Origin: a virus
Length of the DNA stretch: 64,000 nt
Virus record (IMG/VR): IMGVR_UViG_3300045242_000214
Span: 1 to 64,000 of that record
Direction: 5' to 3' (one strand)
Part shown: in pieces, positions 47,319-58,014 of the stretch
Position numbering within the stretch: the stretch's first letter is position 1
Layout: every line of letters begins with the position of its first letter
Notes under the pieces: generated by a model
What the model was told of the DNA's origin: nothing
Seen by the model: only the letters and a program-made list of their open reading frames with translations
Database searches by the model: none
Translations under genes and position numbers: made by a program

Positions 47319-49750
47319 TTTGCTGTCAGCCTGTCCGACGCCGGCGTGTCCGGACCCGGCCGCGTCACCACTCGCGGCGAGAAATCGTGGCCCTCCTTTG
47401 GTTCCGGCAGGCCGCCCTGGTTCATCGCCCACGGCAGCACCGTCTCCCAGTCGATCGGGGCTCCGGACTGGCCGAGCCGCATGATGTAGTTGCCGAGTGT
47501 GTCCAGGTCAACCGTCTCCACCGCTCCGTGCGCCAGGGACGGCTGCGGCATCGTGAATCCGTTCAGCGCCCAGAGGCGCGGCACCAGCTGCGTGTTGATC
47601 ACCGACGAGATGATGTCCAGATACGCGCCGAGCGACGCGGCGAACAGGTCCTTCTTCGTCACCGCCAACGCGTATGAGCCGACCTTGTCCTGGCCCATCA
47701 TCACGAGGTCGGCGAGGACGGAGGTTGCGATTCGGTTCTCGTAGCGCGAGATCGCGCCGCTGATGTCGAGTTGGCGTGTGCCGCCCGTCGTCAGCAGTTC
47801 GAGCACCCAGCCGTCCGGCAGCACGATCCCCTCTTGCTCGTCGCGGCGAATCGACGAAACGACGTTCTGGGCGAGCGTCCGCATCGCGGCCATCGCCGGG
47901 TCGTTCGAATCCCAGATGTCGACGCCTGGCGGGGGATGCAACATCGGCAGACCAGCGAGGTCGCGCTCCATCCCGATGCCCTCCAGGTTTTGGAGGTTGC
48001 GGGTGAAGTAGAAAGCTCTGTACGCGTTGCGAAGTATCGAATTATGGGTGGGTACCATTGCGCGCCCTGCAAGAAATAGCCCACCTGGCTCGCCAACCTG
48101 AATGCAGACCGTGCGCTGTCTCGGGGCTGGCTCAATGCGACTGACCATGTGCGCCGAGGACTTGTGACTACGACGCAGAACTTGCCGCTCCCGCTTGCGC
48201 TCAAGACGAAATACCCAGCGATCTAGGGCGAAATGTACGCGGTAGTTCGGCTTCGTCGCTACCACTGCGCGCCCATTCAACATGCCCGCGAAGTGACCAG
48301 CTTTTGTTGTTACCTGAACATGCGGTATCCCACCGAGGGATCGCACCAACTCTTCACAATCAGCGATCAGTCTCCGATCGCTATTGAAGAACATGCAGCT
48401 TCCGATGTTTCCGATCGCGCCATCTGAGTCCATAAGTCCTTGCAGGAGAGCAAGTCGCGCGTCCGGGTCGGCCTGCAAGTACATCCTTGGCACATGTTTG
48501 TTGCCGAGCAGTCCAAGCCCTCTTAGGACCGTGCGAAGACCGGCGACACCAAGATAGCCGCTGCCGTAGTCGGTGTGCTCGAAACCAGCGAGGCGGATCT
48601 GGTCGACTAGATGAGGAAGGTCGCGCTCACCGTATGAAATGCGACCGTCTCGAGCGTTGCCATCCCCAAGCCAATATCCGAGCACATACGGGTCGAGAGG
48701 CAGATGAGTCGTTGTGCCTCGCAAACGCGGTGTCATCCCGAACGAGAAATGCGGTCTGCTATGAGTCTCGAGATGCTCGGCCATCTGCTGCGTCGTCAGC
48801 AGATGCTTGCGTTCGCGCGAATGAGTCTTCGTTACTGACCACAGATGGTTCGCGTCCGCGACGATGGATTGCCCCTCTGTCAGCACGACCTCGTAGCACG
48901 GACGGTCATCCCAGGACGCTACTCCGACGACAGGGGTGGGTTCCCCTTCGGCATCGTAAACGAAGTCACCAACCTTCAACTCGTCCATGCGGCGCCATCC
49001 ATCCGGCGTAGGAACTGGGGTGTCGGCTGCGAGAGCCCGCCCTTCCGGATTTTGCTTGAAAATCGTCGTACGGAAGTGCAGGGCTTTCTCTGTCGGAATG
49101 AACCGCAGCAAATAGTCGGGCGGCGGGTTCTGGATCAAGCCCTCGATCTGGCCGGTGTCATCGAACACCCATTTCCAGAGCGAGTCCTGGGAGCGCCCCG
49201 GTAGTCCAGCGAGGGCGATCTGACCATCGTCGAAGCGGGAGTTGAGGCTCGAGTCACGGTTCTCGCCGTTCCGCTTCTTGTAGACCGTCTCCTGCCACGA
49301 GTAGCCGTAGCCGAGGAACGAGATGATGTCGGTGATCGTGTCCGGCCAGGAGGTGCGCATGTCGTTCAAGACGCCCCAGAGCCACTCGGCCTGCTGGGAT
49401 CCCTTTGGCTCGCACCACCAGGTCACGCGGCGCATGAGCATCGTGATCGCGTACATGATCGCGCCGATGATCGGATCCTGGTCCTGCATTTCACGGTAGA
49501 CCTCGGCGGCACGTCGCCCTTGCTGAAGCTCGCGCAGCCACTCCTCGAAGACAAAGCCGCCCCAGTGTCTGAGACCGGAGCGGCCGAGCTCCTCGTAGAT
49601 GTCGCCGCCGAGACCGAGACTGCCGCGCGATTGCGGCGTGGCGGCCTTGCTCATCGTGACGAGTTCGCGAGGCCCGAAGTCACCGACGATGTGGCGAATG
49701 TCCCCGTTGCCGTTGCGGGGGACGGTGTACTCGGGGAGGCCGCTGCTCAC
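47315..49750 (-). CDS. Portal protein interrupted by an intein
   Basis: The 811-residue precursor becomes a 479-residue portal of the Mu gp29/DUF935-like type after removal of residues 239-570. Extein segments AEVYREMQDQDPIIGAIMYA, TDIISFLGYGYSWQETVYKK and, across the splice point, NPEGR|SILRNAYRAFYF are family features; the insertion is at the conserved NPxGR..LR loop. The portal forms the dodecameric DNA gate and motor dock. GTG start in a GTGA overlap; the stop is ATGA-coupled to the protease. Confidence 0.9.
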   Translation of the reverse strand: MSSGLPEYTVPRNGNGDIRHIVGDFGPRELVTMSKAATPQSRGSLGLGGDIYEELGRSGLRHWGGFVFEEWLRELQQGRRAAEVYREMQDQDPIIGAIMYAITMLMRRVTWWCEPKGSQQAEWLWGVLNDMRTSWPDTITDIISFLGYGYSWQETVYKKRNGENRDSSLNSRFDDGQIALAGLPGRSQDSLWKWVFDDTGQIEGLIQNPPPDYLLRFIPTEKALHFRTTIFKQNPEGRALAADTPVPTPDGWRRMDELKVGDFVYDAEGEPTPVVGVASWDDRPCYEVVLTEGQSIVADANHLWSVTKTHSRERKHLLTTQQMAEHLETHSRPHFSFGMTPRLRGTTTHLPLDPYVLGYWLGDGNARDGRISYGERDLPHLVDQIRLAGFEHTDYGSGYLGVAGLRTVLRGLGLLGNKHVPRMYLQADPDARLALLQGLMDSDGAIGNIGSCMFFNSDRRLIADCEELVRSLGGIPHVQVTTKAGHFAGMLNGRAVVATKPNYRVHFALDRWVFRLERKRERQVLRRSHKSSAHMVSRIEPAPRQRTVCIQVGEPGGLFLAGRAMVPTHNSILRNAYRAFYFTRNLQNLEGIGMERDLAGLPMLHPPPGVDIWDSNDPAMAAMRTLAQNVVSSIRRDEQEGIVLPDGWVLELLTTGGTRQLDISGAISRYENRIATSVLADLVMMGQDKVGSYALAVTKKDLFAASLGAYLDIISSVINTQLVPRLWALNGFTMPQPSLAHGAVETVDLDTLGNYIMRLGQSGAPIDWETVLPWAMNQGGLPEPKEGHDFSPRVVTRPGPDTPASDRLTAK
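48041..49036 (-). mobile_element. Class 3 intein with LAGLIDADG endonuclease
   Basis: The intein is 332 residues, Ala1 to Asn332, with Ser as the +1 extein residue (PTHN|S). It starts ALAADTPVPTPDGW with Ala rather than Cys. Block B DANHLWSVT carries the Trp, block F VCIQVGEPGGLFLAG carries the Cys at 311 and block G VPTHN the Thr: the WCT triplet of class 3 inteins. LGYWLGDGN (118-126) and LLQGLMDSDGAIG (197-209) are the two LAGLIDADG motifs, both with the catalytic Asp. It is therefore likely splicing-competent and mobile. Confidence 0.9.
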
Positions 49751-50547
49751 GAGTCGAGACTATCGCGCAGCCGGGAAAGTCCGACGCTGCGTATCTGGCG
49801 TGCTTCCTCGACCGTCTTTGCTCGCGGCACGCCCTGTATCGGCTGGGGCGCGTCGCCGTAGCGGTGGTGACGCTTCATCTCGGCGACCATCTGCTCGTAG
49901 CCTCCGGTCTGATGGGCACGTTGCAGCATGGAGTCGTCCTTCGTCTGATAGTGAAAGAGTGTCTCGTAGCAGCCGACATAGCGGGCGCCGCGCATCATGA
50001 GGTCGACGTGGAGGTCGTAGTCCTCGAGCGCGAGCGTCATCTTCGCGTTCCAGCCGCCGACGCAGCGCAGCATCTTCGCGCGGTAGAGGCTGGCGTAATA
50101 GCAGCGGTTGTATTGCCACATCACGTCGAGCGTGACATCTTCGATACGGCGATCGAAGCCAGGCCCGTAGGTGCCGTTCCTGGTCGGCCCGTGCTCCTGC
50201 AGACCCGGCACGACGACGTCGGCGTTCTTGAGCAGCGGCACGGTCTTCTCGATGTAGTGCTCGTCGATCCAATCGTCCGCGTCGAGCGGCAGGAAGGCGT
50301 CTCCCTCCGCGAGCATCAGTGCGACGTTCCGGGCGCCGGCGAGCCCGCGATTCGTGACCTGGACGAGGCGCACGTCGGTGTGGCCCGTGCAGATGCCGGC
50401 GATCTCGCTGGCCTCGTCGGGCGGTGAGCCGTCGTCGACCACGATGACCTCCAGCGCGGGCCAAGTCTGGGCGAGAGCACTTTCAAGGGCGCGGTCAAGC
50501 GTGTCAGCCTGGCCATAGCAAGGGATCGCGACGGTGACAGAGGTCAT
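49747..50547 (-). CDS. Glycosyltransferase family 2
   Basis: ATG 50547 (MTSVTVAIPCYGQ) in an ATGA overlap is the start; 266 residues. VTVAIPCYGQADTLDRALES, VIVVDDGSPPD, GLAGARNVAL and FLPLDADDWIDEHYIEK are the classical GT2 motifs with DxD. GYETLFHYQ-type C-terminus (CYETLFHYQTKDDSM) fits. First enzyme of the glycan cassette when read from the portal side. Donor unknown. Confidence 0.9.
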   Translation of the reverse strand: MTSVTVAIPCYGQADTLDRALESALAQTWPALEVIVVDDGSPPDEASEIAGICTGHTDVRLVQVTNRGLAGARNVALMLAEGDAFLPLDADDWIDEHYIEKTVPLLKNADVVVPGLQEHGPTRNGTYGPGFDRRIEDVTLDVMWQYNRCYYASLYRAKMLRCVGGWNAKMTLALEDYDLHVDLMMRGARYVGCYETLFHYQTKDDSMLQRAHQTGGYEQMVAEMKRHHRYGDAPQPIQGVPRAKTVEEARQIRSVGLSRLRDSLDS

Positions 50548-51269
50548 AGCGCCGCCACCAGCTGCCGCATGAGGGATTCGCGTTGGCCCCAGTTCGGCAC
50601 TCGGTTCCAGTGGGTCGTATTCGTCAGGTGCACGAAGTCTGAGATGCGCTCGACCGCGTCCGAGTGCGTCGTGCCGTTCGTGGTCCTGATCCAGTCGTAG
50701 CCGTACGAGATCGGCGGCAAAGCGTTGAGTTGTTCCTCGGTGATGAGGTTCGCGAGCTGCGCGCCCGTGTCGACGCCAGGGAGGCTGTCGAAGTCGGGCA
50801 TACGGCCATCCAACCAATCGCGGCGGAAGAATACGAAGCCGGGCCAGAGGTAGACCTGGCCGTTCTCGCCATTGCGCTGGCCGACGCCGAAGAAGCCACA
50901 CGGTTCGACGAGGGCAAGCAACGACGTTGGGCGACATGGGAAGACGTCGTGGTCCAAGAAGCCGAGCACGGGCGCCTGCCGGTTCATCAGGTCCGCGCAG
51001 GCGTGGTGAAGAGCGTCCTCGTGTAGCCGCTTCCCGTCTCTCGCAGCCCGCAGCGGGACACGCGTGTAGCGCGCACCTTGGGCCTTGCAAAGCTGCTGGA
51101 TGTCCCAGGCCACCTTCGCGTCGTTCGAGTTGTCGTACACCGAGAGGACGAACGAGTCGGTCAGGTACTTCGGGTAGAGACGCAACGCCTCTTCGACGAC
51201 CCAAACGACGTCGGAGACGATCATCGCCAGATCGAGCTCGGCCTCGCAGATGTCGCTCACATCAGCCAT
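50544..51269 (-). CDS. Glycosyltransferase-like protein (GT-A)
   Basis: ATG 51269 (MADVSDICEAELD) overlaps the upstream stop by 13 bases; 241 residues. FVLSVYDNSNDAKVAWDIQQL and VLGFLDHDVFPCRPTSLLALV hold a DxD (DHDV) in GT-A position; GFVFFRRDWLDG and WIRTTNGTTHSDAVE follow. It resembles uncharacterised glycosyltransferases of capsule loci. Substrate unknown. Confidence 0.65.
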   Translation of the reverse strand: MADVSDICEAELDLAMIVSDVVWVVEEALRLYPKYLTDSFVLSVYDNSNDAKVAWDIQQLCKAQGARYTRVPLRAARDGKRLHEDALHHACADLMNRQAPVLGFLDHDVFPCRPTSLLALVEPCGFFGVGQRNGENGQVYLWPGFVFFRRDWLDGRMPDFDSLPGVDTGAQLANLITEEQLNALPPISYGYDWIRTTNGTTHSDAVERISDFVHLTNTTHWNRVPNWGQRESLMRQLVAAL

Positions 51270-52302
51270 CGACGATTCTCCAGTGTCCAGCAAACGGTGC
51301 GTCGGAGTGACTCGGCCAAAGGGATCGGAGGCTTCCAGCCGAGTGCTGCCATCCTCGATCCGTCAAGGGCATATCTGAGATCATGGCCTGGCCGGCTCTC
51401 GTGCCAGTTGACGAGCTCGTAGTCGATCTTGCGGTTCGCGTAGGTGGCGATCATCCCGGCCATCTTCAGGTTGTCGACCTCGCGCTCCCCGACCACGTTC
51501 CAGCGTCCCATCTCAGTGCTATCCGCGTAGATGGGGAACGGCTGCGTCCGAAGCAGGAACAGCAGAGCGTCGGCCTGGTTGCGGGCGTGGAGGTAGTAGC
51601 GCGACCCGATGCTGACCGGCCGGGCGTACTCGTCGACGCTCGCGTGGATTGGGACGGTCTGGCCGGCCAGCACCTTCGACAGGACGAGCGGCACGAACTT
51701 CTCGGGGTCCTGGCGCTCGCCGATGATATTCATGGTGTTGGAGATCCCAACCGGCAACCCGTACGTCCGCCAGTACGAGTAGATGATGTCCTCCTGCGCC
51801 GCCTTCGACGCCGAGTACGGGTTGGACGGCCGGTGCGGCTCGCCCTCGACGTGGTTGTGACCGACCGAGGCTGGTCCGTACACCTCGTCCGTCGAGACGT
51901 GCAGGAACTTCTCGACCGGATGCTCGCGCACGTAGTCGAGCAGGGTCAGGACGAGCTGGACGTTGTTCTCGATGAAGCTGCGCGGCTCGGTGATGCTGCG
52001 GTCGACATGGGATTCTGACGCGATCGAGACGAGGTAGTCGATCTCGCCGATCCGCTCAGCGAGCTGCGCGTCGATCGGGGCACGGAGGTCATGGGTGAGG
52101 ACGGTGACCCGATCTCTCCAAGTGAATGAGGATCGGCCCTGCGGCGTGCGATCGTGTGCATCAAGCACCTCACGGATCCGGCTCGTCTTGCCGCGATGCC
52201 GGAACGAGTCGAGGCAGATGATCTCCCAGTCGGTGTTTTCCAGGGCATGTTCGAGAAAATGGTGCCCCACAAATCCACCCGCTCCGGTGAGGAGGACGCG
52301 CT

Positions 52303-52306
<4 letters not shown>
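51257..52306 (-). CDS. NAD-dependent sugar-nucleotide dehydratase, RmlB-like
   Basis: ATG 52306 (MKRVLLTG) is the start. 349 residues. GAGGFVGHHFLEH is the Gly-rich NAD loop, VSTDEVYGPASV carries the Thr-Asp-Glu of 4,6-dehydratases, and YSASKAAQEDI is the catalytic YxxxK. NTMNIIGERQDPEKFVPLV and the C-terminal RPGHDLRYALDGSRMAALGW are typical of dTDP-glucose 4,6-dehydratases, including D..RYA.D. Product would be a 4-keto-6-deoxy sugar nucleotide. No RmlA/C/D genes are present. Confidence 0.85.
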
Positions 52307-53216
<910 letters not shown>

Positions 53217-53220
<4 letters not shown>

Positions 53221-54059
53221 GAGACCGCCTCGATGAACCTGCGCAGGCGTTCATCCGCTTCGTCCTTGTCGCGGACCTCCCAGTTGCCACCGCCGCCGAG
53301 GTGGACGAAGATGCCGCCGTACGTCTCGCTGGCTCGGTAGTGGTCGTGCTGTGTGTTGGAGTCCCAGCGGAAGAAGTCCTGCAAACGGTCAGGAAGAGCG
53401 CCGTTCGCCGAGAAGGTATGAGCACGAGCCGAGCAGATCCCGAAGGAACCGAAGCCGCCCTGGTTCGCCTTGAGGAAGAGGTAGAGCATGCCCCCGACGT
53501 CGCAGGGCGTGTCATTGATGTGGGCGCAGTCGAGATTGAAAAGGCCCATGCCAGCCGCTCGCCTCGGGTCGACGAGGAGCAGGCCGTTCCAGAGGTAGAT
53601 GATCCCGTCGCGGGTCTGCGGCACACCCCAGATCGGCTTGATGGCCAGGAGGTTTTTCGGCTCGACCGGGCTGTACGGGACCATGTCGGCGTCGAGGATC
53701 AGGATCGGCTCATCCGACTCACCGAGCAGCAGGTTGACGCCGAACTGGACGGCGTCAGCGCAGCGCGTGTTCGCGTTCTCGACGTTGGCGAATTCCTCTG
53801 GCTCGTTGGGAAAGACCTGGCGCCGGTCGGTGTGCCACTCCTGCGGGAAGCGATGCTCTTGTGCTCCGATTGGCAGACAGGCCGCGGTGATCTCTGCAAC
53901 CGTGCCGCGTCTCCAGTTGTTCGAGAAGTGCTCATCCTCCTGCGCATCGTTGACGACGTGGAGTTCGTATGGATGGTGGGCCATGTGCCGGACCAGCGCT
54001 TTCCCTTGCGCGACAAGCAAGTCGCCGGACGTGCAGGCGGTGACAAGGACACGAATCAT
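53217..54059 (-). CDS. Glycosyltransferase-like protein (GT-A)
   Basis: ATG 54059 ([13 protein letters not shown]) in an ATGA overlap; 280 residues. [16 protein letters not shown] is a DxD metal site, followed by [21 protein letters not shown] and [13 protein letters not shown]. The family around GT8-like or capsular transferases has this order. Substrate unknown. Confidence 0.72.
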
Positions 54060-54616
54060 TCGAGCAGACCCATGCCGACGCGTTCGGTGACCTCGCTCCA
54101 GCTGCGGCCGTACATCGCCGCCCAAGTGCGAGCCGCGTCACCAGGCCCCGCACCGTTCGTGTCGTGAATCAGCATCGGCGCGTCAGGAACGAGACGCTGG
54201 ATCAGGGCGATCTCCCTCGTCACCATCACGGCCGAATGGTCACCGTCGAGGAAGAACAGCGGTCGCCTTGGTTGCTGGCGCTTCCACCGAATCAGCGACT
54301 CGGTGACGCCGTCGCCGCGCCAGGCAAACACGCCTGTGTCCTTGATGTGCATGCCGCAGTTGACGCCCGGATGTTGCCCATCCAGGTCTCGCAACTCGTC
54401 GGGCAATTCGGTCGTGTTGATGGCTGCCTCAAAGCCCAGGCGCAGGTCACACTCCCAGAAGATGCGAGCCGAGCAGCCCGAACCCGTACCCCACTCGGCA
54501 ACGAAGTCCGGGCGCAGCCGCTCCATCGTGTCGCACATGAATTGAAGCTCCTCTCCCGGATAGCCTCCGACAGCCAACGGGAAGGCCTCCACTACCTGAC
54601 TCGCGAGGTCACTCAC
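54056..54616 (-). CDS. Class I methyltransferase, CmcI-like
   Basis: 186 residues. FVAEWGTGSGCSARIF is the AdoMet motif I, and RPLFFLDGDHSAVMVTREI near residue 120 is the FFLDGDHS motif of CmcI/Methyltransf_24-type O-methyltransferases, with PMLIHDTNGAG after it. It probably methylates a sugar hydroxyl in this cassette. Confidence 0.78.
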   Translation of the reverse strand: MSDLASQVVEAFPLAVGGYPGEELQFMCDTMERLRPDFVAEWGTGSGCSARIFWECDLRLGFEAAINTTELPDELRDLDGQHPGVNCGMHIKDTGVFAWRGDGVTESLIRWKRQQPRRPLFFLDGDHSAVMVTREIALIQRLVPDAPMLIHDTNGAGPGDAARTWAAMYGRSWSEVTERVGMGLLE

Positions 54617-54801
54617 GGTCGCTTCGCTATCAGCCGCACGGTGCCTAGCGGGCCGTCGTCCTTGCTCAGCTGTCGATCCTCGGATAACTCGCTCGGGAGG
54701 AGCAGGATCTCGCCGCCGGCACGCTCAACCAGGATCGCAAGAAAACGCAGGACCTCCTCGTGCTGGCGTCGCAGCTGGCGGAAGTCGCTCTCGAGGTTCA
54801 T
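54613..54801 (-). CDS. Small hypothetical protein (62 aa)
   Basis: Helical N-terminus (LESDFRQLRRQHEEVLRFLAIL) followed by a short strand-rich tail. Coupled to both neighbours by ATGA overlaps. Possibly an accessory subunit of the glycan enzymes; no family recognised. Confidence 0.5.
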   Translation of the reverse strand: MNLESDFRQLRRQHEEVLRFLAILVERAGGEILLLPSELSEDRQLSKDDGPLGTVRLIAKRP

Positions 54802-55481
54802 CGGCCGGTCAGCGCCCGCTGCTCGGGTGTCTTGTCGAGGGCGAGGATCCGCGGCTGGTACTTCTCCGTCCAGACGACGCGTTCGTAATACGACGAGTCG
54901 GCCGGATGGCAGTAGGCGGGCGAGAGGAAGGACTTGTATCCGCGATAGGCCACCGCAGCTGCATTGAGTCCACTCTCATCGTTCCATCGAGCCGTGATTC
55001 CGCGAACGCGGTCCTCGTCGATTCGCCTCACGACCATACGGGCGAGATCCTGAAACTCGCGGCGCTCTCCGCCGACAAATCCGCCGGCGAAGTAGTGATG
55101 CCGTTTCTCCAACGGCACGTAGGAGGCGGACTCAGGGCGGTCCTCGAATGGCAACTCCTCGGCCGACTTGCCGACGTAGCCGGGATGGAGGGTGAGAACG
55201 ACTCCGTCCTCGTCCTGCGGCAGGACTTCGGCTTCAATCGGAGCGACGCACAACATGTCGCAATCCACCATGTAGAGATACGTGCTGGTGAACTTCTCGC
55301 GCAGCAGTCTGTGGTAGCGCAAAAGCGTGCCATCTGGCCAACCAGAGGGTCCGTCGAGGACGACATACTCCTGTCGGCCGCACGGCTGGAAGAACTCGCG
55401 GGCCGACTCCATCAGCGCCTCGGCGTATTGCTCGTAAATAGCACCACCCGCGACTGCGACCAGCGTGCAGGACTCAGACAC
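54798..55481 (-). CDS. Glycosyltransferase family 6 (ABO-type) enzyme
   Basis: 227 residues. [13 protein letters not shown] supplies the metal-site region that follows a Tyr-Leu strand, [20 protein letters not shown] is the donor/acceptor GG(F/Y)xGG motif, and [17 protein letters not shown] then FLSPAYCHP are the family's W-DES-LN and LSPxYC hallmarks. GT6 enzymes transfer alpha-Gal or alpha-GalNAc in a retaining reaction. Bacterial and cyanophage members also lack the membrane anchor, as here. Confidence 0.82.
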   Translation of the reverse strand: MSESCTLVAVAGGAIYEQYAEALMESAREFFQPCGRQEYVVLDGPSGWPDGTLLRYHRLLREKFTSTYLYMVDCDMLCVAPIEAEVLPQDEDGVVLTLHPGYVGKSAEELPFEDRPESASYVPLEKRHHYFAGGFVGGERREFQDLARMVVRRIDEDRVRGITARWNDESGLNAAAVAYRGYKSFLSPAYCHPADSSYYERVVWTEKYQPRILALDKTPEQRALTGR

Positions 55482-56460
55482 GGGCTGGCGCCTCTACTGC
55501 TGCGAGGTCGTGGTCGACCATGATCCACACGAGCTCCTTGAACCCGACGGTCGGCTCCCACCCCAGCTTCTTCTTCGCCTTCCCTGCGTTACCACACAGC
55601 TCGTCGATCTCGGCGGGACGCAGGTATCGCTCGTCCGTCACCACGAAGTCACGCCAGTCCAACATGTCCCGGATTGGGCCGTGACTGAATGCCTGTTCGA
55701 GGAACTCGCGGACCGAGTGCGGTTCGCTGGTCGCGAGGACGTAATCGTCCGGCTCGTCGGCCTGCAACATCATCCACGCGCCGCGCATGTAGTCGGGCGC
55801 GTACCCCCAATCGCGCTTCGCGTCCAGATTGCCGAGCACTAGCTTGTCCTGTTCGCCACGCCGAATGGCAGCGACAGCCTTAGTGATCTTCCTGGTCACG
55901 AATGTCTCACCGCGCCGGGGCGACTCGTGGTTGAAGAGAATCCCGTTGGCCGCGTACATGCGATACGCCTCGCGGTAGTTACGCGTGATCCAGTAGCCGA
56001 ACACCTTGGCGACGCCGTAGGGGCTACGCGGTTGGAACGGTGTCAACTCGTTCTGGGGCGGCGGCGCGTTGCCGAACATCTCGCTCGAGCCGGCCTCGTA
56101 GAAGCGGCAGGCGAGGTCGGACTCACGGATCGCGTCGAGGAGGCGCAGCGTGCCGAGCGCGTCTATGTCGGCCGTGTACTCGGGAATGTCGAACGAGACG
56201 CGGACGTGGGATTGGGCGCCGAGGTTGTAGATCTCGTCGGGGCGGATGGTGCGGATCAGACGGTTGAGGGAGGAGCCGTCGGCGAGGTCGCCGAAGACGA
56301 GTTCAAGGTCGTCGAAGATGTGGTCGATGCGGGCCGTGTTGAAACTCGACGAGCGGCGCACCATTCCGTAGACCTGGTAGTCCTTCTCCAGTAGGAGTTC
56401 GGCGAGATACGAGCCGTCCTGCCCGGTGATGCCGGTGATGAATGCTCTGCGCTTAGACAA
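55474..56460 (-). CDS. gmd: GDP-mannose 4,6-dehydratase
   Basis: Start TTG 56460 overlaps the previous stop by 8 bases (TTGTCTAA); 328 residues. [20 protein letters not shown] is the highly conserved Gmd N-terminus; [33 protein letters not shown] (YxxxK), [18 protein letters not shown] and [17 protein letters not shown] are all typical. It makes GDP-4-keto-6-deoxymannose, the substrate for Fcl at 52303-53220. Confidence 0.95.
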   Translation of the reverse strand: MSKRRAFITGITGQDGSYLAELLLEKDYQVYGMVRRSSSFNTARIDHIFDDLELVFGDLADGSSLNRLIRTIRPDEIYNLGAQSHVRVSFDIPEYTADIDALGTLRLLDAIRESDLACRFYEAGSSEMFGNAPPPQNELTPFQPRSPYGVAKVFGYWITRNYREAYRMYAANGILFNHESPRRGETFVTRKITKAVAAIRRGEQDKLVLGNLDAKRDWGYAPDYMRGAWMMLQADEPDDYVLATSEPHSVREFLEQAFSHGPIRDMLDWRDFVVTDERYLRPAEIDELCGNAGKAKKKLGWEPTVGFKELVWIMVDHDLAAVEAPARV

Positions 56461-57361
56461 GGGCCGGTTCCCGTCCCAGCTCGAGCGCGCGCTCGATGGC
56501 CTGCAGCGATTCGCGGTACGAGTAGCGAGCGACGGCGCGCTGCTGCTCACGCACGACGCCGAGATACTCCTTGCGCCTGAGCGCGAGCGCCGAGTCGATC
56601 ATCTCCGCGACCGAACCGGGTGTCGGTGACCAGCCGCCGAACAGCGTCTGCACCGCCGGCACATTCGTCAACGACAGGACGCCATACGCGGGCGCCTTCA
56701 GGGTGCGGCAGGGGATCAGGTCGTGCTCGACCTGCCAGCCGCCGGCGAACGCAGGCGCGATCCGCGCCGACCGGACCGCCTCGACCATCTCCGCATCCGA
56801 CAGCTGGGTCAGGCGGCGAAACTTGAGTCCGTGGTCGGCGAGCGCGAGCCGTGTCTCCTCGATCACCTCGCGATTGCCGAGCTCAACGCCATCGACCAGC
56901 TGGCTCCAGACCGCGCCGACGAAGACGGCATCCTGCGACTGCGGGTTGAAGACCGGCTCGAGGAACTCCTCGGGGAAGAGGTCGGTCCCCCACGGTTGAT
57001 AAAGCACGCGTCCAGAACGGTCGTAGAGCCGGAACGGTGCCCATTCATCCCCACGAGCGTCCGAGGTGTAGACCTGGAGCCGCAGGAGACGTTCCGGCTC
57101 CACGGTTTGACAGAGAACGTGCGTCGAACTGAAATTGTGCAAGATGTAGTCGACCTCGGGCATAGCCGCTCCGATGTGCTCTGACCAGATGTCCGCGCCG
57201 ATGACCGTTGTCCCCGGCACGAGAAGTTGGCGCGCGTCGGCTAGGTCGTCCGTCCAGACCGAGCGGATCCCGAGCTTGTGCGCCGCCCTGTAAAAGTGGG
57301 ACCAGATCCAACGGAGGCTGTTGCCGTCCGAGACACCGCCCCAGAGGACGAGGTTCTTCAC
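56453..57361 (-). CDS. Glycosyltransferase-like protein (GT-B, C-terminal EX-type)
   Basis: 302 residues. [24 protein letters not shown] begins the second Rossmann domain, and [37 protein letters not shown] resembles the donor site of spore-type glycosyltransferases (GT_1-related), with IPCR.LK..A.G. Likely transfers sugar from a nucleotide donor. Confidence 0.72.
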   Translation of the reverse strand: MKNLVLWGGVSDGNSLRWIWSHFYRAAHKLGIRSVWTDDLADARQLLVPGTTVIGADIWSEHIGAAMPEVDYILHNFSSTHVLCQTVEPERLLRLQVYTSDARGDEWAPFRLYDRSGRVLYQPWGTDLFPEEFLEPVFNPQSQDAVFVGAVWSQLVDGVELGNREVIEETRLALADHGLKFRRLTQLSDAEMVEAVRSARIAPAFAGGWQVEHDLIPCRTLKAPAYGVLSLTNVPAVQTLFGGWSPTPGSVAEMIDSALALRRKEYLGVVREQQRAVARYSYRESLQAIERALELGREPALV

Positions 57362-58014
57362 TGCAGTCGCTCCGCCACTAGTTCCGCTTCGACGGTAACG
57401 GCATCCTCAAGATAGGCGTGCAGCAGGACCTCGCCGCCCAACGATTCGTAGAAGGAGACGGCCACCTTTGAATTCGCGACCATGATTTCGTCGATGCGCG
57501 TCTTCGACCATACGTTCTGCCACAAGCCGTCGCGCTCACGCAGGAGGTAGTCCTCCTTGCCGGGGCGCATGAAGAAGACGACGATCATCTCGAGCCGGGC
57601 CACACGGATCATCTCGGCCAGCGCCCGGTCGATCCGGGGCAGGTGCTCGAGGACGTGGCGGCAGTAGACCAACTCGAAGCTGGAGTCCTCGAACGGGATC
57701 TCCTCGATCGAACCGGCGGCGATGTTGGGCTCTTCGAGGTCGTACCGTTCGGCGATCTGATCGGCGGCTTCACGCATCGCCTCGGACGGTTCGACGCCGA
57801 CGTACTCGACGTCGTAGCTGATGTTCTTCATCCCGATCGCGTCGAGGCCAAGGCCGGCGCCGCAGTCAAGGACTTTGAGGTAGCCGCACTCTGCGATGCG
57901 TTCGCGGATGCGCACCCGGCTGGGGTGGTCGACGCCACCGAGCCAGGTCTCGAGTTCGTCAAGACCGCCGGCCAAAGCGAACTCTGTCCACCACGCGCCC
58001 TCGCTCACAGCCAT
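57358..58014 (-). CDS. Class I SAM-dependent methyltransferase
   Basis: ATG 58014 (MAVSEGAWWTEF) overlaps the small membrane gene by 10 bases; 218 residues. LKVLDCGAGLGLDAIG is motif I, YVGVEPSEAMREAA motif II and SFELVYCRHVLEHLPRIDRAL motif III/post-III. Typical of sugar or small-molecule methyltransferases of surface glycan loci. Confidence 0.85.
   Translation of the reverse strand: MAVSEGAWWTEFALAGGLDELETWLGGVDHPSRVRIRERIAECGYLKVLDCGAGLGLDAIGMKNISYDVEYVGVEPSEAMREAADQIAERYDLEEPNIAAGSIEEIPFEDSSFELVYCRHVLEHLPRIDRALAEMIRVARLEMIVVFFMRPGKEDYLLRERDGLWQNVWSKTRIDEIMVANSKVAVSFYESLGGEVLLHAYLEDAVTVEAELVAERLQ

Noticed and set aside
50548-51204. Long N-terminal extension of the GT2 protein
   Set aside because: It is antiframe to the 50544-51269 gene and Arg/Pro-rich; GT2 motifs begin only after ATG 50547.
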